Counted from the first letter of the stretch, positions 1 through 8,082 are shown. The stretch is 9,357 nucleotides of DNA from Spirochaetia bacterium (GCA_031270615.1 JAISXE010000215.1:1-9357); one strand, 5' to 3'. Notes: generated by a model from the sequence alone, not told the origin. Numbers and translations: made by a program.

Positions 1-8
1 TTTTCTCC
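1..8 (-). promoter_or_regulatory. Possible ribosome binding site of a gene beyond the left edge
   Basis: Directly after the radical SAM stop codon the minus strand reads GGGAGAAAA. GGGAG preceded by the A of TAG resembles a Shine-Dalgarno sequence, and the window ends where a start codon would be expected. This suggests that the operon continues, but no coding sequence is visible. Confidence 0.3.
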
Positions 9-2477
9 CTACCAATTGTCTTTCCGCAATTCGTCAACGGCCGCCGCGTAGGACATAATCCTCCCCCGGCAGCGCGCGTAGGAGTTTTTTTTCCTGACGG
101 ACAGCTCGCCGGGGCTGTCCGTCAGGTTTTTCAGGACTGCCTGAAACCCTTTCCCGTTTTCCCCGGCAATATAGTCAAGCGTAAGGGTTTGTCCGGTTTC
201 TTCGAGCATCGTGACGCCATCGAGGGACTTAAATGCTTCGGCAAGCCCGCTTAAAAGCGGCTGGTTTTCGGAAGACAGCTCGTAGCGCCCGCCGGCGGAC
301 AGGGACATAAGCGACGGAGGCTTTTTCCCTTTCTCCCAGTAGCGCAGGCAGGAAACATCCTTTACGGACAGGCCCTGCGGCAGGCTTGCGTTTACCGCCC
401 CGGCCAGGCAGCCATGCCCCACCGGCGCGTCATAGGTCTCGAAGGAAAAAATCTCCTCCAGCGATTCAACGCCCACGGACGAAGGCTGGGCAAACTCCAG
501 AACGGGTTTCGGGTTAAAGCCCCCGGTGAACCTCGGCGTGATCCCGGCGCGCAGAAGGCCCCGTTCCATAACCTGCATCAGGCTTAAATGAGGAAGAAAG
601 GCCGCCGCCCCGGTTTTCTCGTAGCGGCAGATGTGGCGGTAAATGGCGCGCGGCCCCGCGAAGGGTTCGGCCTGCAAGGATTTTGCCTCCAAAGATTCAT
701 CCGGAGTCTCGTCGACCGACGGCGCCGCCACCGGAAAAACGGATTCCCCGCACACGCCGCAGGGGTGCGGACAGGGGGCGGCGCAGGGGCTTGTGGGGAC
801 ATATTCCCCGTGCCGCATCCACTCGTTTTTAAAATACGCCGCGCCGGTGCCAAGGGAAACGGCGTTTTCCCAGGGAAGCCTGTCCCCCGGGGGGCGGGGG
901 CGGCAGGTGGCATCTTCCACATCCCAGCGGGCTTCAGCCAAAACCTCGCGCCAGGGTTCCGGCCGACAGCGATCTTCCCAGGCGTCAAAGCGCGCCCCCC
1001 TGCCCCATGCCTCAAAGAGAAGCTCCCCTACCCTATTGTCCCCCCGGGAAAAAACGCCTTCAAGGTAACTTTGAAACGGCGCGTGGTAGCCGACCTTGAT
1101 GCAAGCTGACTGTAGGCCGCGTTTAATCCGTGTGATACTCTCAAGGGCCTCGCTTTCGGTTAATTGCGCGGCCCATTGGTAGGGCGTGTGGGCCTTGGGG
1201 ATAAATGTCCCGATGTTGACATTCAGGCCCATCCGGGTTTCCGCGTGGACGGAGCGGACAAAATCAACGATGTCCGCAGCCTCCTGCCCCCTGTCGCCGT
1301 AAAAAGGCAGGCCGACCATGAAATAAAATTTCGCCAGCTTCCAGCCCCGAAGCCGGGCCTCCTTGAGTATTTCGATGATTTTATCCCGTGAAGCCTGCTT
1401 GTTCAGGCCAAGCTGAAACTCAGGACGCGGGGTTTCGACCGCAAAGGTAAGCCCGCTCTTTCTGACTTCGGAAATCGCTGTGAGAATTTCCAGGCCGAAC
1501 GATTCAAGGTGGAGGCTTGGCAGCGCGAAGGAAACCTTCCGTTTTCGATGAAGGGAATTCAGTTCTTTGATAAGCCGCGCTATATCGGTATAATCCCCGC
1601 TGCTCAAAGAGGAGAGTGTTATTTCCCTATAGCCCGATATGTGTATCAATTTGCAGACTTCCTCATAAATATTCTCGCGTTTTTTCATGCGGAAGGGCTT
1701 GTAATATACCCCCGCATGGCAGAACCTGCACCCCTGGGGGCATCCCCGCATGATTTCGACAACGCCGTGATCCTGCACGGTCCGCAGGCTGGAAACGGGC
1801 CCGCATAGGGCGTGGGAAAGGCTGTCTGAAAACCCCGTCCAGACGGAGCGCCTTGCCGGAGAGGATTTTCCCGCATGCCAGAAAGAGGGCGACTGCCGTA
1901 TGCGATCAAGCAGCCCGGCCCGGGATGCGCCCCTGGTTTTCATGGCGGCAAGTTCTTCCGCCACCAGTCTGAACTCGGCCTCGGCCTCCCCTATGTAAAC
2001 GGCGTCAAACACGGCACCAAAAGGAAGGGGATTCGTTGCGGCGGGCCCCCCCGCGATGACAACGGGATCGCCCCCCGATCTGTCCCCGGCCCGCAGGGGA
2101 ATGCCCCCCCGGTCGAGGATGGTAAGGATGTTGGTGGCGGTAAGCTCATAGCCCAGGGAAAAGGCGACAATATCAAAGGCAAAAAGCGGCCGGCCGGATT
2201 CGAGTCCGTATAAGGGGATGCCGGCGTTTTTGAGTAATTCCTCGAAATCCTGCGCCGGGCAAAACACCCGCTCGCAGGAAACGTTTTCCAGGGAGTTCAG
2301 CATGCCGTAAAGAATGGCGACGGCCTGGTTCGACATGCCAATCTCGTACAGGTCGGGGAAGGAGACGGCGCACCTCAGCGCGGCGTCCTTCACGCGCATC
2401 CCGAACTCCCCTCCGGCATACCGGGCCGGATTCTCCGCCCGCCGCAGAAGCGCGGATAATTTGTCTGACAGGTGCAT
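9..2477 (-). CDS. Radical SAM protein (TIGR03960-like) fused to a DUF2344 / TIGR03936 domain
   Basis: 822 residues. The N-terminal part (about 15-180, with NPARYAGGEFG at 16-26 and FPDLYEIGMSN at 40-50) resembles the cobalamin-binding-like domain of the TIGR03960 family, but no DxHxxG cobalamin-ligand motif is visible. The radical SAM core (about 235-450) carries the canonical CxxxCxxC cluster motif at C246, C250 and C253, which should bind a [4Fe-4S] cluster and S-adenosylmethionine. A linker holds a second cysteine group (C565, C569, C573, C576) and then an acidic, Pro/Ala-rich stretch (about 580-608). The C-terminal part (about 612-800) matches DUF2344, with the conserved FxxGFNPKP-type segment at 650-658. 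The family's substrate is unknown. The ATG lies 3 nt after the rodA stop (TAA AGC ATG), which indicates translational coupling; only a weak AAGG precedes it. The family is often found near rodA or RNase G genes, and in some bacteria the two halves are separate genes. The family call is firm; the reaction is not known. Confidence 0.9.
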   Translation of the reverse strand: MHLSDKLSALLRRAENPARYAGGEFGMRVKDAALRCAVSFPDLYEIGMSNQAVAILYGMLNSLENVSCERVFCPAQDFEELLKNAGIPLYGLESGRPLFAFDIVAFSLGYELTATNILTILDRGGIPLRAGDRSGGDPVVIAGGPAATNPLPFGAVFDAVYIGEAEAEFRLVAEELAAMKTRGASRAGLLDRIRQSPSFWHAGKSSPARRSVWTGFSDSLSHALCGPVSSLRTVQDHGVVEIMRGCPQGCRFCHAGVYYKPFRMKKRENIYEEVCKLIHISGYREITLSSLSSGDYTDIARLIKELNSLHRKRKVSFALPSLHLESFGLEILTAISEVRKSGLTFAVETPRPEFQLGLNKQASRDKIIEILKEARLRGWKLAKFYFMVGLPFYGDRGQEAADIVDFVRSVHAETRMGLNVNIGTFIPKAHTPYQWAAQLTESEALESITRIKRGLQSACIKVGYHAPFQSYLEGVFSRGDNRVGELLFEAWGRGARFDAWEDRCRPEPWREVLAEARWDVEDATCRPRPPGDRLPWENAVSLGTGAAYFKNEWMRHGEYVPTSPCAAPCPHPCGVCGESVFPVAAPSVDETPDESLEAKSLQAEPFAGPRAIYRHICRYEKTGAAAFLPHLSLMQVMERGLLRAGITPRFTGGFNPKPVLEFAQPSSVGVESLEEIFSFETYDAPVGHGCLAGAVNASLPQGLSVKDVSCLRYWEKGKKPPSLMSLSAGGRYELSSENQPLLSGLAEAFKSLDGVTMLEETGQTLTLDYIAGENGKGFQAVLKNLTDSPGELSVRKKNSYARCRGRIMSYAAAVDELRKDNW

Positions 2478-2480
2478 GCT

Positions 2481-3791
2481 TTAGACCTTGAACCGGCGCA
2501 GATGGAAACTCATCAGCAGCCCCACGCCGATCAGGACGGTCCACAAGGACGAGCCGCCATAGGAAAGAAAAAACAGGGGTATGCCCGTTACCGGCATGAG
2601 GCTTATGGCCATCCCGACATTCACAAGGAAATGAAAGAAAATCATCATGACGATTCCCGTTGCCGCGATGCCGGCAAAGCGGTCCTTCGTCGAGCGGATG
2701 ATGAGTATGCCCCGGATGATGATGACAAGGAAAAGCGCGAAAACCATGCATACCCCGACAAAGCCCCATTCCTCCGACACAATCGAAAAAATAAAATCCG
2801 TGCTCTGCTGGGGGATGTAGCGGTAATGGCTTTGCGTTCCTTTAAGAAACCCCTTGCCCCAAAGGCCGCCCGAACCGACAGCCGTTACCGACTGGATGAT
2901 GTTCCAGCCAGCCCCCCTGGCGTCCACGTTGGGATCAAGGAAAACAATAAGACGCATTATCTGGTATTCCTTCAGCACCTTGCGAAAAACAAGAGAGCCG
3001 CATAGGGCAAAAACCAGAATCAGGGAAAAATACGCTATCCAGTAGAAGCAAGGCTTCTTTGTAAGAAAATACCCGGTAAGCGCCAGCAGGCAGACTCCGG
3101 CCGTGCCGCAGATAAGATAGGCGGCGAGCTGCGTGTTGGTAAGAAGATTCAAAACCGGGATGCTCTTTTTGGCGAGGTAAACCTCGTAGGAAGGAAGCAT
3201 GGTAAGAAAAACAAGCAGGAAGCCCGTGCCCAGGATAAAAAGGATGTGCCGGGTTTTGGAACCGGCTATAAAAAACATGGCCAGCGCGACAGGGAGGAAA
3301 ACGCTGGCCGTTCCCAAATCCGGCTGCCGAAGAACAAGCCCCATCGGAAGCAGCACAATGCCCAAATAAAGAATAAAATAGCGGACATCTTTTATTTGCG
3401 CGTTCTTTTTGTCAAGGATGTGCGCGAGAAAAAGAATAACGGCAATCTTGCAGAATTCCGAAGGCTGGATGCCGAATTCCCATATCCCAAGCCAGGACCT
3501 CGAGCCGTTGACGACGCGGCCGATGAAAAGCGTGCAAACCAGGAGCGCCATCAAAACCAGATAGATGCGCAGGGACAGCCTTCGGATAAACGCGTAATCG
3601 ACGGAAACAAAAAGGACAAGAAGCCCGATTCCGGTGATTGCCCATACCGTTTGTTTGATGTACTCGTTTGAATAGATGATGCCCGTGGAGGTAACCCCGC
3701 TGGAAAAAATAAAAGCGATTCCGATGGATACAAGCGCGATGGTCGATATGAAAAGGAGAAGATCAAAACCAAAGACGGATTTGCTCCTCAT
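2481..3791 (-). CDS. rodA: RodA, SEDS-family peptidoglycan glycosyltransferase
   Basis: 436-residue polytopic membrane protein that polymerises lipid II glycan strands in the elongasome, as partner of PBP2. Family landmarks are all present: NGSRSWLG (95-102, with the conserved W100), QPSEFCK (109-115), RQPDLGTA (155-162), EYQxxR (275-280) followed by DPNVDARGAGW (286-296), GSGGLWGKG (306-314), and QQSTDFIFSIVSEEWG (328-343), which holds the catalytic Asp D332. The C-terminal GIPLFFLSYGGSS (403-415) is also typical. Between DLGT (158-161) and EYQ (275) there are about 115 residues, clearly more than the roughly 45 of E. coli RodA. The extra stretch contains two probable membrane helices (about 221-243 and 250-269), giving about 12 helices in place of 10. 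The ATG overlaps the mrdA stop as ATGA, so translation is probably coupled to mrdA; the Shine-Dalgarno sequence is weak (GGGGTG). Confidence 0.97.
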   Translation of the reverse strand: MRSKSVFGFDLLLFISTIALVSIGIAFIFSSGVTSTGIIYSNEYIKQTVWAITGIGLLVLFVSVDYAFIRRLSLRIYLVLMALLVCTLFIGRVVNGSRSWLGIWEFGIQPSEFCKIAVILFLAHILDKKNAQIKDVRYFILYLGIVLLPMGLVLRQPDLGTASVFLPVALAMFFIAGSKTRHILFILGTGFLLVFLTMLPSYEVYLAKKSIPVLNLLTNTQLAAYLICGTAGVCLLALTGYFLTKKPCFYWIAYFSLILVFALCGSLVFRKVLKEYQIMRLIVFLDPNVDARGAGWNIIQSVTAVGSGGLWGKGFLKGTQSHYRYIPQQSTDFIFSIVSEEWGFVGVCMVFALFLVIIIRGILIIRSTKDRFAGIAATGIVMMIFFHFLVNVGMAISLMPVTGIPLFFLSYGGSSLWTVLIGVGLLMSFHLRRFKV

Positions 3792-5647
3792 CGTTCACCC
3801 CGGCTTTCGGCGCGCAGGTACCAGGTCCGCAGCGATCCAAGAACCTCTTCGTAGGTCTTGCGGGAGAAGATTCCGTGCAGGATGATGTTGGCGGCTTTCG
3901 GCCCCCACCATTCCCAGTCATTGGCGGCCTCGACCAGAACAACCAGAACAATCTGGTCCTCGGGCTTTGAGTTTTCAAACGGGGCGTAGGCCGCAAACCA
4001 GCTATGCCATCTGTCATCGAAACCCGCCTCGCCGGTTCCGGTTTTGCCCGCGACGCTCGTCGCGTCTGTCGTAATAACAACGCGCGCGGTTCCCTCGGTG
4101 ATGACCTGCCGCATCGCCTTCTGGACGGCCCGGAAAGTCGAGGGCCGTATTGTCGATGTTGAAAGGACTTCGGGTTTGATTTCCTCGATGATGTCTCCGG
4201 TAACCGGATCGCGCACCTCTTTCAGGATATGGGGCTTGTATACGGTGCCTTCGTTCACGACCATGGACACCACATTCGCCATCTGAATCGGCGTCATGCC
4301 AAGGTAGCCCTGCCCGATGGACATATTGACCGTATCGCCGCCCTGCCAGCGCGAATTGTAGGTTTTGCTTACCCAGCTCGGGCTGGGCAGCGTGCCGGCG
4401 CTCTCGCCGGGGATGTCGATGCCGCTAGGCTCCCCCAGGCCATAGCGGCGGGAAAAGTCAACAATCCTTTCGACGCCAAGGTATTCCGCGCCCGTCGTGT
4501 AATAGTACACGTCGCAGGATTCGGCCAGGGCGGAAAACAGTGCAAGGGGGCCGTGGCCCGACAGTTTGTGGCAGCGGAAAACCCTGTCCCCATAATTGAA
4601 ATGTCCGGGGCATACAATCGTCTTATTGAGGGGGATAACCTCTTCCTCGATAATGGCCGTCGTCATGATGATTTTGTAGGTGGATGCGGGAGGGTACTGG
4701 GACTGTATGGCCCTGTTCAGAAACGGGAATTGCGTATTCAGGGACAAGTGGCGGAAGGCTTCCGCGCTGCTGGTATCGTAGAAAAGGTTGGGGTCAAACG
4801 AAGGATAGGAAACAAGGGCGAGGATTTCCCCGGTGGCGGGTTTTGTCACCACAACGGCGCCCGAACGCTGCCCCAGGGCCTTTTCGCAGAGCCTTTGGAT
4901 GTGCCGATCTATCGTAAGAACGATATTGCTTCCCAAAACCGGCGGCTCGTCTTCCAGAAGGGCGTCCCCCACTTTCCTCCCCCGGACATCGACGGTCCTG
5001 AACTCCTTGCCGTCTTTTCCGCGCAGAAGAAAATCATACTGCTTTTCAATGCCGCTTTTCCCCAGAACGGATCCGTAACTGTAGCCCTGGTTGTAGAGGA
5101 CCTGTAGCTCTTCCCGCGTGATGTCGCCCACATAACCCAGAACATGGGCAAGCGTCTCTTTTTCGACATAATTGCGGATGGGCTTGCTGTGCCAGGTCAG
5201 GCCGGGAAAGTCTTCCAGGTGTTCCGCGAGATAGGTAATTGTTTCCAGGGAGATACCGCTTTTTATTTCGATGGGCTGGTACAGGTTCGAATACGAGGGC
5301 GGAATCTTGCGGTTTATTTCGCTGGGCGGAAGGCCGAGATACTCCGCGAGGCGCCTGAATATGCTTTCCCGCTCCCCGGCGGGAATCTCCCCGGGAATGA
5401 TATCAACGGCAAACGAATCAATATTCGAAACAACAGGCGTGTCGTAATTGCGGTCGAAGATTTCGCCCCGCTGCGCGTAGATGGGGACGCTGCGCTGGGT
5501 CACCTGCGTCGCGCGTTCCTGGTAAAACTCCTCGTTGACAACCTGCAGGTTGAACAGATGGATGAGGTACACCGCAAAAAAGGCAACAATGCAGGCGGCA
5601 AAAAAATAAATCCGGTTTTTTGATAGCGATGTGTCGTCGGCGCGCAT
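3788..5647 (-). CDS. mrdA: Penicillin-binding protein 2, class B transpeptidase
   Basis: 619 residues, a normal length for PBP2. It cross-links peptidoglycan stem peptides on the outer face of the membrane as partner of RodA. One N-terminal membrane anchor (about 12-32) is followed by the dimerisation/pedestal domain with QRGEIFDRN (59-67), GYVGDI (171-176) and GKSGIEKQYDFLLRG (196-210). The transpeptidase domain has the catalytic serine in PPASTYK (S322, K325), the second motif SCD (377-379) and KTGTGE (535-540), then DRWHSWFAAYAP (545-556). The sequence before the serine is PPAS where most PBP2 proteins have PPGS, and KTG is followed by TGE rather than the more usual TAQ or TAE; the catalytic residues themselves are intact. 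A good Shine-Dalgarno sequence (AAGGGAG) lies 4 nt before the ATG and overlaps the end of mreD. The mreD stop is 1 nt upstream, and the TGA overlaps the rodA start. It should be a target of beta-lactams that bind PBP2, such as mecillinam (family knowledge). Confidence 0.97.
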   Translation of the reverse strand: MRADDTSLSKNRIYFFAACIVAFFAVYLIHLFNLQVVNEEFYQERATQVTQRSVPIYAQRGEIFDRNYDTPVVSNIDSFAVDIIPGEIPAGERESIFRRLAEYLGLPPSEINRKIPPSYSNLYQPIEIKSGISLETITYLAEHLEDFPGLTWHSKPIRNYVEKETLAHVLGYVGDITREELQVLYNQGYSYGSVLGKSGIEKQYDFLLRGKDGKEFRTVDVRGRKVGDALLEDEPPVLGSNIVLTIDRHIQRLCEKALGQRSGAVVVTKPATGEILALVSYPSFDPNLFYDTSSAEAFRHLSLNTQFPFLNRAIQSQYPPASTYKIIMTTAIIEEEVIPLNKTIVCPGHFNYGDRVFRCHKLSGHGPLALFSALAESCDVYYYTTGAEYLGVERIVDFSRRYGLGEPSGIDIPGESAGTLPSPSWVSKTYNSRWQGGDTVNMSIGQGYLGMTPIQMANVVSMVVNEGTVYKPHILKEVRDPVTGDIIEEIKPEVLSTSTIRPSTFRAVQKAMRQVITEGTARVVITTDATSVAGKTGTGEAGFDDRWHSWFAAYAPFENSKPEDQIVLVVLVEAANDWEWWGPKAANIILHGIFSRKTYEEVLGSLRTWYLRAESRGER

Positions 5648-5648
5648 T

Positions 5649-6140
5649 CTACTCCCTTACCTTTGGAACAATGATTTTAATGAAACCGAGTATGGCAAAC
5701 ACAAACGGAGACAAAACCATGTTGTATCCGGTTTCAATCAAGGTTTGCAAAGAAAAAAAACTCCCCGCCGCAGGATCGCTTGTCAGCGCCATGACGAGCG
5801 CGGCCAGAACGTTTTTGAGCACGCTTGCCGCGCCCACCATCAGCATGGGCATGAAAAACGATCCGATAAAAATAATTCCGAAACTCATACCGGCGAGAAA
5901 ACCTACAAGGGTTTTTAAAAGCGCGTGGAAACCCAGGGGCGAAAGGCTTAAAAAGTCCTCGACAAGCCCCCCTGCGAAGCCCACGGTTTGCCCGGCAACC
6001 GTGCCGTTTCTGTTGGCGATAAAAACGACGGCTATGAGGGAAAGATCGGGAATGACGCCCTGAAACGCGACAGCATGCAAAAAAGTGGTCTGAAAAAGCA
6101 CAAAAGCGACTGTCAGCACGATGGAGGCGGCAAGGCGCAT
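5649..6140 (-). CDS. mreD: MreD, rod shape-determining membrane protein
   Basis: 163 residues from the ATG, a usual length for MreD. It is a hydrophobic protein with about five to six membrane segments and forms the MreCD membrane scaffold of the elongasome. The best family signature is GFAGGLVEDFLSLSPLG (54-70) followed by FHALLKTLVGFLAG (71-84), matching the conserved G...GLxxD...PLG pattern. The ATG shares one base with the mreC stop (TGATG). A TTG three bases upstream is in frame and would add one Met. The Shine-Dalgarno GGAGG at 6150-6154 is 9 nt from the ATG and 6 nt from the TTG, so either could be used; ATG is preferred here on codon grounds. Its position between mreC and mrdA is the standard order and supports a call that would be weaker from sequence alone, because MreD is poorly conserved. 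Confidence 0.93.
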   Translation of the reverse strand: MRLAASIVLTVAFVLFQTTFLHAVAFQGVIPDLSLIAVVFIANRNGTVAGQTVGFAGGLVEDFLSLSPLGFHALLKTLVGFLAGMSFGIIFIGSFFMPMLMVGAASVLKNVLAALVMALTSDPAAGSFFSLQTLIETGYNMVLSPFVFAILGFIKIIVPKVRE

Positions 6141-7015
6141 CAAAGGCCGCCTCCGGGCGCGAGCGCGCCGGAATTGTCGTTTCCGGCCTTGAGGATGTAG
6201 ACATATTCAAGACGCGAAAAATCGATAATCGGTTCGATGTCAAGCTCAAGGGAGGTATCGTAGGTTCTGGCGGAAATGGTTTTCACCGTGCCGATTTCGA
6301 TGCCCTCGGGGAAAAGCGAGGTGCCCAGGCCCGAGGTGATAACCGTGTCGCCGAAGCGTATCTCGGAGCGGGCGTAGCGTTTGACATAACGCATTTTTAT
6401 GGTCTCCTCGCCCGAACCGTTTACCAGGCCCTCGTAGCGGGAGCTCAAGAGCCGCGCCGCGACAAAGGCGTTCGGGTCATACAGGGGCTGCACCAGGGCG
6501 GAGTTCAGCCCCACGCTGAGGACCTTCCCCACAAGCCCCTGGTGGCCGCCCTGAATGCCGACTACCGTCATATCCTTGCTGACCCCCGAAAGGCTTCCCC
6601 GGTTGACGACGATTGTCGCATGGAAATTCTGCGGGTCCTTCCCGATGATTTTCGCGGGGATGTTTTCGTAGGCGGCGGCCCTGGAAAACGAAAGCACCTC
6701 GCTCAACCTGCGGTTTTCATCTTTCAGGATAAGGATATCCTTTTCGATCTGTTCGTAGCGTCGCAGGCGTTCCAGGGCCGCCTCATATTCCCCTCGAAGC
6801 TCGCCCAGCACGCGGACGGAATCGAACGTTTCCGCTATGAAACTGCCGATGGAGGAAATACCGCCCTGAAACAGGGAAAAGAAGGACAGGCCCAACTGCC
6901 TCGGTTTGAGGACAAAGGTTGTACTGGTAAAGGTTATGCAGACAAAACAAACAAAAACATAGAGTACCAGAAGTGCCCCCGGCTTGTGTTTTGCGATGAA
7001 TTTTTTACCCAGCAT
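6140..7015 (-). CDS. mreC: MreC, rod shape-determining scaffold protein
   Basis: 291 residues, typical for MreC. A short basic cytoplasmic N-terminus is followed by one membrane helix (about 13-35), a coiled coil (about 68-112, rich in Glu, Leu and Arg) and the two six-stranded beta-barrel domains in the periplasm (about 117-275). Family motifs are AKIIGKDPQNFHATIVVNRGS (121-141), GHQGLVGKVLSVG (157-169) and GDTVITSGL (222-230) followed by FPEGIEIGTV (235-244). MreC binds PBP2 and is thought to switch it and RodA into the active state. A short Gly/Pro-rich tail ends the protein. The ATG is 19 nt after the mreB stop with a modest Shine-Dalgarno sequence (CAGGTCAG), and the stop overlaps the mreD start, so the two should be made in a fixed ratio. 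Confidence 0.97.
   Translation of the reverse strand: MLGKKFIAKHKPGALLVLYVFVCFVCITFTSTTFVLKPRQLGLSFFSLFQGGISSIGSFIAETFDSVRVLGELRGEYEAALERLRRYEQIEKDILILKDENRRLSEVLSFSRAAAYENIPAKIIGKDPQNFHATIVVNRGSLSGVSKDMTVVGIQGGHQGLVGKVLSVGLNSALVQPLYDPNAFVAARLLSSRYEGLVNGSGEETIKMRYVKRYARSEIRFGDTVITSGLGTSLFPEGIEIGTVKTISARTYDTSLELDIEPIIDFSRLEYVYILKAGNDNSGALAPGGGL
6150..6154 (-). promoter_or_regulatory. Ribosome binding site of mreD inside the mreC 3' end
   Basis: GGAGG lies within the last codons of mreC, 9 nt before the mreD ATG and 6 nt before the alternative TTG. It is the only Shine-Dalgarno match there, and its spacing does not decide between the two starts. Confidence 0.55.
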
Positions 7016-7034
7016 CTGACCTGATACCCGGCTT

Positions 7035-8078
7035 TCACGTATTAAGGCTTGAATAAATATTCCGCGAGTTGTTCATGCCTTTCGCATAGTCGAAATACAT
7101 GCCCGCCCCCAGGGCGACGCAGTTCAGCGGATCCTCCGCCGGGAAGGCCGGCACCCCCGTTTCCTTTTGAATCAGTTTGTTCAGGCCCTTCAAAAGCGAA
7201 CCGCCGCCGGTCATCACAATGCCATGCTCGACAATGTCCGCGGCCAATTCCGGAGGCGTCTGCCCCAGGGTCCTCTTGATTTCGTCCACAACCGCGGTAA
7301 TCGGTTCCTGCAAGGCCTCGCGGATTTCCACGGAATCAGTCTCCATGCTGCGGGGGAGGCCGGTAATGGCGTCCCTCCCCTTGACTTCCATCTTTTCGAT
7401 TTTTTTGTCCGGCGAGGCGTTGCCGATGGTTATTTTGACGTTTTCGGCCATTTGCTCGCCGATGATAAGGTTGTGCACGGTCCTGATATGCTTGATGATG
7501 GCCTCGTCAAACTCATCCCCGCCCAGGCGTATCGCCTTGGTGACGACCATGCCCCCCAGGGAAATGACGGATATCTCGGTGGTGCCTCCCCCGATATCGC
7601 ACACCATGTGTCCCGCCGGTTCAAAAATCGGAACCCCGGCCCCGATTGCCGCCGCGAGGGATTCGTCGATAACCTTTACCTCGCGGGCACCCGCGGTGTA
7701 GGCGCATTCTTCCACGGCGCGGCGTTCCACCTCCGTGATGCAGGACGGGACACCGATGACCATGCGGGGTTTTACAAGCCATCTGCGCGGGATGACGCGG
7801 GAAATAAAATACCGGATAAGTTTTTCCGTTGTTTCAAGATCGGCGATAACCCCGTCGCGAAGGGGGCGTATCGCGATGATGTCCCCCGGCGTGCGGGACA
7901 GCATGCGTTTCGCGTCCACCCCGACCGCCACGACCTTTTTTGTCCCCCGCTCGACGGCAACAACAGAAGGCTCGTTGATAACGATGCCCTTGCCCTTAAT
8001 ATAAATGAGGGTATTGCACGTCCCCAAATCTATTCCCAGGTCGGTTGAAAAAGCGTTAAAAATGCTGCCTATACCCAT
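7035..8078 (-). CDS. mreB: MreB, actin-like cell-shape protein
   Basis: 347 residues, full length for MreB. It forms membrane-bound filaments that direct the elongasome around the cell. An amphipathic N-terminus (MGIGSIFNAFS) is followed by phosphate-1 DLGIDLGTCNTLIY (13-26), connect-1 VPSCITEVERRAV (110-122) followed by DESLAAAIG (138-146) with E139 at the expected hydrolytic/polymerisation position, phosphate-2 DIGGGTTEISV (161-171), adenosine motif GIVMTGGGSLLKGL (286-299) and connect-2 PLNCVALGAG (317-326). The loop usually written GTANT reads GTCNT here (C21). Conservation is high throughout and there is no frame disruption. A strong Shine-Dalgarno sequence fixes the ATG. The gene lies 16 nt after the TPR gene and 19 nt before mreC, as part of the same transcript. 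Confidence 0.99.
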   Translation of the reverse strand: MGIGSIFNAFSTDLGIDLGTCNTLIYIKGKGIVINEPSVVAVERGTKKVVAVGVDAKRMLSRTPGDIIAIRPLRDGVIADLETTEKLIRYFISRVIPRRWLVKPRMVIGVPSCITEVERRAVEECAYTAGAREVKVIDESLAAAIGAGVPIFEPAGHMVCDIGGGTTEISVISLGGMVVTKAIRLGGDEFDEAIIKHIRTVHNLIIGEQMAENVKITIGNASPDKKIEKMEVKGRDAITGLPRSMETDSVEIREALQEPITAVVDEIKRTLGQTPPELAADIVEHGIVMTGGGSLLKGLNKLIQKETGVPAFPAEDPLNCVALGAGMYFDYAKGMNNSRNIYSSLNT

Positions 8079-8082
8079 ACAT

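Noticed and set aside
588..1109. Overlapping plus-strand frames opposite the 3' half of the radical SAM gene
   Set aside because: They are Pro/Arg/Gly-rich low-complexity translations typical of shadow frames, and the minus-strand gene is intact here.
4229..5107. Long plus-strand reading frame (292 codons) opposite mrdA
   Set aside because: It lies antisense to the PBP2 transpeptidase domain, shows no recognisable motif and fits no neighbouring transcription unit.
7167..8048. Long plus-strand reading frame (293 codons) opposite mreB
   Set aside because: It is antisense to a fully conserved mreB with all actin-fold motifs intact. Long antisense frames are expected from the codon bias of a GC-rich gene, and the translation shows no family features.
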